DNA of 64,000 bases from CALUVN01 sp944323595. GTDB lineage: Bacteria; Cyanobacteriota; Vampirovibrionia; Gastranaerophilales; Gastranaerophilaceae. The stretch covers positions 2,108,001 through 2,172,000 of the forward strand of contig OZ006972.1 in NCBI GenBank assembly GCA_963931255.1, written 5' to 3'. Position 1 is the stretch's first letter. Each line of letters begins with the position of its first letter. Of this stretch, positions 60,750 to 64,000 are shown piece after piece. The position numbers and the translations under genes were made by a program. The notes under the pieces are model-generated. The model was not told the DNA's origin, did not search any database, and saw nothing but the letters and a program-made list of their open reading frames with translations.

Positions 60750-60880
60750 GTCTTACTCGGCGGCGTTAAACGGGTCTTCGGTTGCTGCCTGCAATGACTT
60801 TGCCATTTTGTCAGCAAGCCTGCGCCCTCTGCCGCCTCGCGCTCGAACCTCTGATGGGTTCTCACCCTCATCAGACACAA
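60750..60880. other. GC-rich tRNA-like debris beside tRNA-His
   Basis: The stretch is richer in GC than the rest of the window. It contains a T-loop-like CGAACCT (60844-60850), a strong hairpin (TCTGATGGGT / ACCCTCATCAGA, about 60850-60875) and CTCTGCCG, which also occurs in the palindromic elements near tRNA-Phe. No gene is visible. It looks like a broken tRNA copy plus an inserted sequence. Confidence 0.5.
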
Positions 60881-60910
60881 AAAAAACTCGCTTTACTGCG
60901 AGCTTTTTTA
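60881..60910. terminator. Bidirectional terminator beside tRNA-His
   Basis: CTCGC and GCGAG with flanking A-run and T-run form a hairpin between the tRNA and the HEPN/MNT pair. Confidence 0.65.
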
Positions 60911-60912
60911 AA

Positions 60913-60989
60913 TGGGGCGCCTGATGGGATTCGAACCCATGCATATCGGAACCACAATCCGAGGTCTTAACCGCTTGACGACAGGCGCC
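60913..60989 (-). tRNA. tRNA-His (GTG)
   Basis: The minus strand reads as tRNA-His: extra 5' G paired with C73, acceptor GCGCCTG/CAGGCGC, D arm, anticodon loop TTGTGGT (GTG), T arm with GTTCGAAT and an encoded CCA. It is the only one of the four tRNA genes in this window with an encoded CCA. Confidence 0.95.
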
Positions 60990-61060
60990 ATCAACATAAT
61001 TTATATTAACACATAAATATTTTTTGTCCAGAACTTTTATTGACAACTTTAAATTTTATA

Positions 61061-61094
61061 AAAAATGATGCCCCTATGAGGAGCATCATTTTTC
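61061..61094 (-). terminator. Terminator of rpaB
   Basis: AAAAATGATGC and GCATCATTTTT form an 11-base-pair stem with a ten-base loop. On the minus strand it follows the response-regulator stop by about 20 bases. Confidence 0.8.
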
Positions 61095-61116
61095 ATCAGA
61101 ATCTTAAACAAAACTT

Positions 61117-61866
61117 TTAATTAATTCTCTGGAACATATATCCGATTCCGCGTGCTGTCAATATCAATTCAGGATTTGCAGGATCAGACTCCAGTTTTGA
61201 GCGTAATCTTGAAATATGAACATCAACTACGCGGGTATCAATTCTGTGATCTGGCGGATATGCCCATACGTGCTGCAAAATTTCGTTTCTTGAAAATGCT
61301 TGTCCAGAATTATTAACCAGCAATTCTAACAGACTGAATTCCATACCGGTCAAACGAATTCTTTCATTCTTTCTGAATACCTGACGTCTTGCTGTATCAA
61401 TTTTAATATTACCCGTTGTAATTACATTTTTAGTAACTTTTCCGCTGGTTGTAATTGTTTCACGGTTGTTAGTTCTTCTCAATACAGCTTTTACACGTGC
61501 TTCCAATTCTTTTGGTGAAAACGGTTTAATTACATAGTCATCAGCACCGAGTTCCAAACCTGTAATTCTTTCTGATACATCGCCTAATGCAGTCAGAATA
61601 ATAATTGGAACATCTGCAGTACGTCTGATTTCTCTTGTAACTCCGTAACCATCCATTTTTGGCATCATAACATCCAAAACAACCAAATCAGGATTATATT
61701 TATTAAATGCATTAACGGCCTCTTCACCGTCTGCTGCTGTGTAAACATCATAACCAGCCATCTTTAATCTGGTTTCAAGAATACGTCTAATAGAAGCTTC
61801 ATCATCCGCTAAAAGAATACGTTGACGATCTTCATTTTCGGTAGTCATTTCTGCATTTTCTGTCAT
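61117..61866 (-). CDS. rpaB: OmpR-family response regulator, RpaB orthologue
   Basis: The 249-residue protein has a receiver (ADDEASIRRILETRL, phosphoacceptor DVMMPKMDGYG, switch TALGDVSERITGLELGADDYV, KPFSPKELEARV) and a winged-helix DNA-binding domain (IRLTGMEFSLLELL, RVVDVHISRLRSKLESDPAN, ILTARGIGYMFQRI). These blocks are almost identical to cyanobacterial RpaB, which binds HLR1 sites and controls high-light genes. It is strong evidence for Cyanobacteriota. AAGGA precedes the ATG. Confidence 0.92.
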   Translation of the reverse strand: MTENAEMTTENEDRQRILLADDEASIRRILETRLKMAGYDVYTAADGEEAVNAFNKYNPDLVVLDVMMPKMDGYGVTREIRRTADVPIIILTALGDVSERITGLELGADDYVIKPFSPKELEARVKAVLRRTNNRETITTSGKVTKNVITTGNIKIDTARRQVFRKNERIRLTGMEFSLLELLVNNSGQAFSRNEILQHVWAYPPDHRIDTRVVDVHISRLRSKLESDPANPELILTARGIGYMFQRIN

Positions 61867-62094
61867 AGTCTTTTCCTTACATTTATTAAATCACATTCAA
61901 ACACTAATATTAAAAAATATTGCTTTTTTTTAAATTTCTTAAATATTTATAACGATATATTAATATAATTTAACAAAAATTGCAAGCATTTTTTAGCAAA
62001 AAAAATATATAATTTATTGGAAAAAATTAGGATAAAAAGCTGATTAAAATATGAATACAACAAACGCAAAGATAGTAATTTAAAGGAATTTATC

Positions 62095-62829
62095 CTACAA
62101 CAATGAGGATGCTATCTTTCTAAATTTTTCCAAATCATCTGCTGTATCAATTCCGACAGGCACAAAATCCACAACAGAAGTTTTAATTTTCATGCCATTT
62201 TCCAGAGCACGCAGCTGTTCAAGACTTTCTGTTTTTTCAAGCGGGGATTGTGGAAGCGTTGTCATCTTAATCAAAGCCTCACGTTTGTAGCCGTAGATTC
62301 CTAAGTGCCCCCAGAATTGAGCAATACCTGAATTTCTTTCATACGGGATTTTAGAACGCGAAAAATACAGTGCAAAACCATTTAAATCCCTTACACATTT
62401 AACAAGATTAGGATTATTAATATCATTTTCGTCGTTCAACGGTCTAACAAGAGTTGAAATATCAGCGGCAGCATCATCTTTTACGTTTTTAATAACTTCA
62501 TCAATACTTTCCGGTGTAATCAGAGGTTCATCCCCCTGTAAATTAACAATATAAGATATCTCAGGATGACGGTCAACAACTTCTCTGATTCTGTCACTGC
62601 CGCATTTATGTGAAGTTGAGGTCATTTCGACATTTCCTCCGAAAGAAGTTACGGTATTAAAAATTCTTTCATCATCCGTCGCGACAATAATAATATCTGC
62701 AAGCTTAGACTGTTGCGCTTTTTCATAAACCCATTGTATTATCGGCTTTCCAAGGACTTCTATAAGCGGTTTGCCCTCCAAACGGCTTGAGCCGTAGCGT
62801 GCCGGAATTATTATTGCTGTTTTAGACAT
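62095..62829 (-). CDS. kdsB: 3-deoxy-manno-octulosonate cytidylyltransferase
   Basis: The 244-residue protein activates Kdo for lipid A-core synthesis. Motifs are IIPARYGSSRLEGKPL, VATDDERIF, VNLQGDEPLITP, FSRSKIPYERN and YGYKREAL. It marks a lipopolysaccharide-bearing (diderm) cell. Its ATG overlaps the stop of the upstream small membrane gene. Confidence 0.94.
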   Translation of the reverse strand: MSKTAIIIPARYGSSRLEGKPLIEVLGKPIIQWVYEKAQQSKLADIIIVATDDERIFNTVTSFGGNVEMTSTSHKCGSDRIREVVDRHPEISYIVNLQGDEPLITPESIDEVIKNVKDDAAADISTLVRPLNDENDINNPNLVKCVRDLNGFALYFSRSKIPYERNSGIAQFWGHLGIYGYKREALIKMTTLPQSPLEKTESLEQLRALENGMKIKTSVVDFVPVGIDTADDLEKFRKIASSLL

Positions 62830-63247
62830 TGTGTTCCTCCAAAAATTTCTTTATATATTCATATTCTTCCATACCTAACGGAAGTTTTATTTTATTTTTA
62901 CCAGAATTAACAATTAAAGTTGAGGTAAATTTGCCGGTTAACTTTAATTTTGAAAAATCATTAACAATTAAAGCTCTGTTAAAAATCTTAAAAACTATAA
63001 AATCAGAATAAATTTCAACATCAGCATAAAAACCTCTATAAATGAGCCAGTTTATGCTGGAAATACGTGTTGTAAATATTTTCAGAGGTTCAGCAGTTGA
63101 ATTTGATTTAATTTCATCGTAATAATCACAATCAAATATTTCGTTAAATGAACCTTTTAATATGTTGAACACAAAATAAGCTATTAAACCAAACAAGACT
63201 GCAAAAACTAGTAAAAAAACTATTTCAAATTCTTTGCCGTATATCAA
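62822..63247 (-). CDS. Small membrane protein, unknown
   Basis: The 141-residue protein has one N-terminal membrane helix (about 8-30) and a soluble domain rich in beta-strand residues (VEIYSDFIVFKIF, SKLKLTGKFTSTLIVNSG), somewhat PH-like. It overlaps kdsB by eight bases and prmA by four, so the three are coupled. No family was recognised. Confidence 0.6.
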   Translation of the reverse strand: MIYGKEFEIVFLLVFAVLFGLIAYFVFNILKGSFNEIFDCDYYDEIKSNSTAEPLKIFTTRISSINWLIYRGFYADVEIYSDFIVFKIFNRALIVNDFSKLKLTGKFTSTLIVNSGKNKIKLPLGMEEYEYIKKFLEEHNV

Positions 63248-64000
63248 TAAAACGCCTCCTCATTTTTAACAATCAGCGCAACCCATTGGTCTTGATGCAT
63301 TTCTTCAATAAGAGTTAAGCCATTTTTATTAATTGCATCCAGTACAACCTGTTTTTTTTCATCAAGAATACCAGACAGTACCATTTTAGCATCAGCATTC
63401 ATAAGATTTTTTAAATCGCCCATAATTTCAGCGAGCACATTGTGTAAAATATTTGCACAAATAAAATCAAATGTATCATTAACTTTATCTGCAGTATTCA
63501 ATTCAAAAATACATTGAACATTATTTTTAACAGCATTTTCACGGGCAACATCGATAACAGATTCATCGTTATCACAGCCGTAAACGTATGAGGCGCCGAA
63601 TTTTGCAGCACAAATTGCTAAAATACCGCTGCCTGTACCAATATCAGCCATTTTTGCATCTGAGTGCATATATTTTTCAATAGCTTTCATGCATAACTGT
63701 GTAGTCTGATGAGTTCCGGTGCCGAATGCACACCCCGGCTCAAGGCGTATTACAATTTCACCAGCGTTCGGGGTATATTCAAGCCAGTCAGGCACTACTA
63801 CAATTTTATCAGATACTCTGGTGATATCCCATTTTTCTTTCCATTTTTTTGACCAATCCTCATTTTCTTTTTCAACAAAAGAAAATTCCCAACTGCCAAG
63901 CTCCTCATCACTAAAACCGCGGGATTTGAGAATTTGCCGATGATTTTCAAGGAAATTTTTGATGTAAGCAGCTGAAAATAATTCAGAATACTCCTTATCA
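63244..64000 (-). CDS. prmA: Ribosomal protein L11 methyltransferase (5' end beyond window)
   Basis: The frame stays open to the window end and reads DWSKKWKEKW, VVVPDWLEY, then the methyltransferase domain: RLEPGCAFGTGTHQTTQLC, ADIGTGSGILAICAAKFGA, VYGCDNDESVIDVA, ANILHNVLAEI. PrmA trimethylates L11. The N-terminal substrate-binding domain is only partly in the window. Confidence 0.9.
   Translation of the reverse strand, partial: DKEYSELFSAAYIKNFLENHRQILKSRGFSDEELGSWEFSFVEKENEDWSKKWKEKWDITRVSDKIVVVPDWLEYTPNAGEIVIRLEPGCAFGTGTHQTTQLCMKAIEKYMHSDAKMADIGTGSGILAICAAKFGASYVYGCDNDESVIDVARENAVKNNVQCIFELNTADKVNDTFDFICANILHNVLAEIMGDLKNLMNADAKMVLSGILDEKKQVVLDAINKNGLTLIEEMHQDQWVALIVKNEEAFY

Noticed and set aside
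60750..60880. Protein-coding continuation of the HEPN gene upstream of 60709
   Set aside because: The open frame there is made of tRNA-like and GC-rich debris; the GGAG site and family length place the start at 60709.

Overview
The window is AT-rich, gene-dense bacterial chromosome. The best fit is a non-photosynthetic gut cyanobacterial relative (Cyanobacteriota, Vampirovibrionia/Melainabacteria, probably Gastranaerophilales). The main evidence is an OmpR-type response regulator at 61117-61866 that closely resembles cyanobacterial RpaB. Several lineage-type hypothetical proteins carrying a short N-terminal Phe-Gly motif, a diderm gene set (KdsB, MsbA-like ABC exporter) and the absence of any photosynthesis gene also fit. 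No 16S or database comparison was possible, so placement is inferred.

Region 1 (1-19260) is a surface-glycan locus. A leftward operon (6620 to 1355) encodes a GT8 glycosyltransferase, a GT2 fused to a GT42/DUF115-like domain, a CMP-sugar synthetase and a DRE-TIM aldolase fused to a related C-terminal domain. A rightward operon (6954-19260) encodes two GT8-type enzymes (one fused to DUF4422), a NeuB-like synthase, NeuA-like cytidylyltransferase, Gfo/Idh oxidoreductase, SDR, KdsC-like phosphatase, MsbA-like ABC exporter, a second GT2/GT42-like fusion and a GT4. Together they look able to make, activate, transfer and export nonulosonic-acid-type sugars. The locus carries three independent candidate phase-variation devices: a 25-bp perfect inverted repeat bounding a promoter between the divergent operons (6645-6825), a G10 tract inside the SDR coding sequence (13006-13015), and a (GCAA)22 tract inside a translationally coupled leader ORF just ahead of a transcription terminator and the second GT2 gene (15986-16226). 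In the last device the repeat number decides whether ribosomes cross the terminator.

Region 2 (19300-24000) holds a DUF2023-like protein, a kinase-like protein, CreD, a small FG-motif protein, a zeta-toxin-like gene with a tiny coupled partner, and tRNA-Phe surrounded by partial tRNA copies and palindromic repeats.

Region 3 (24000-37900) is housekeeping: infC (probable AUA start), a small unknown ORF, a TPR protein, dusB, argS, a degenerate amidohydrolase, gpmI, a SNF2 helicase, rpmE, thyX, a secreted Cys-rich peptide and two tRNA-Arg genes.

Region 4 (37900-60000) holds lemA/DUF3137, an LCP protein, mgtE, obgE, tsaD, a second kinase-like FG-motif protein, gshB, an LD-carboxypeptidase, dnaX, a glycine-zipper protein, a MEMO-AMMECR1 fusion, ribD, a UPF0173 hydrolase, a TPR protein, a HAD hydrolase, an iron alcohol dehydrogenase, an epsilon-type exonuclease and a 961-residue lineage-type protein.

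Region 5 (60000-64000) holds a MNT/HEPN pair beside tRNA-His, rpaB, kdsB, a small membrane protein and prmA (cut by the window end). Many housekeeping genes in regions 4-5 have a -10 box exactly six bases before the ATG and no Shine-Dalgarno, suggesting leaderless mRNAs.
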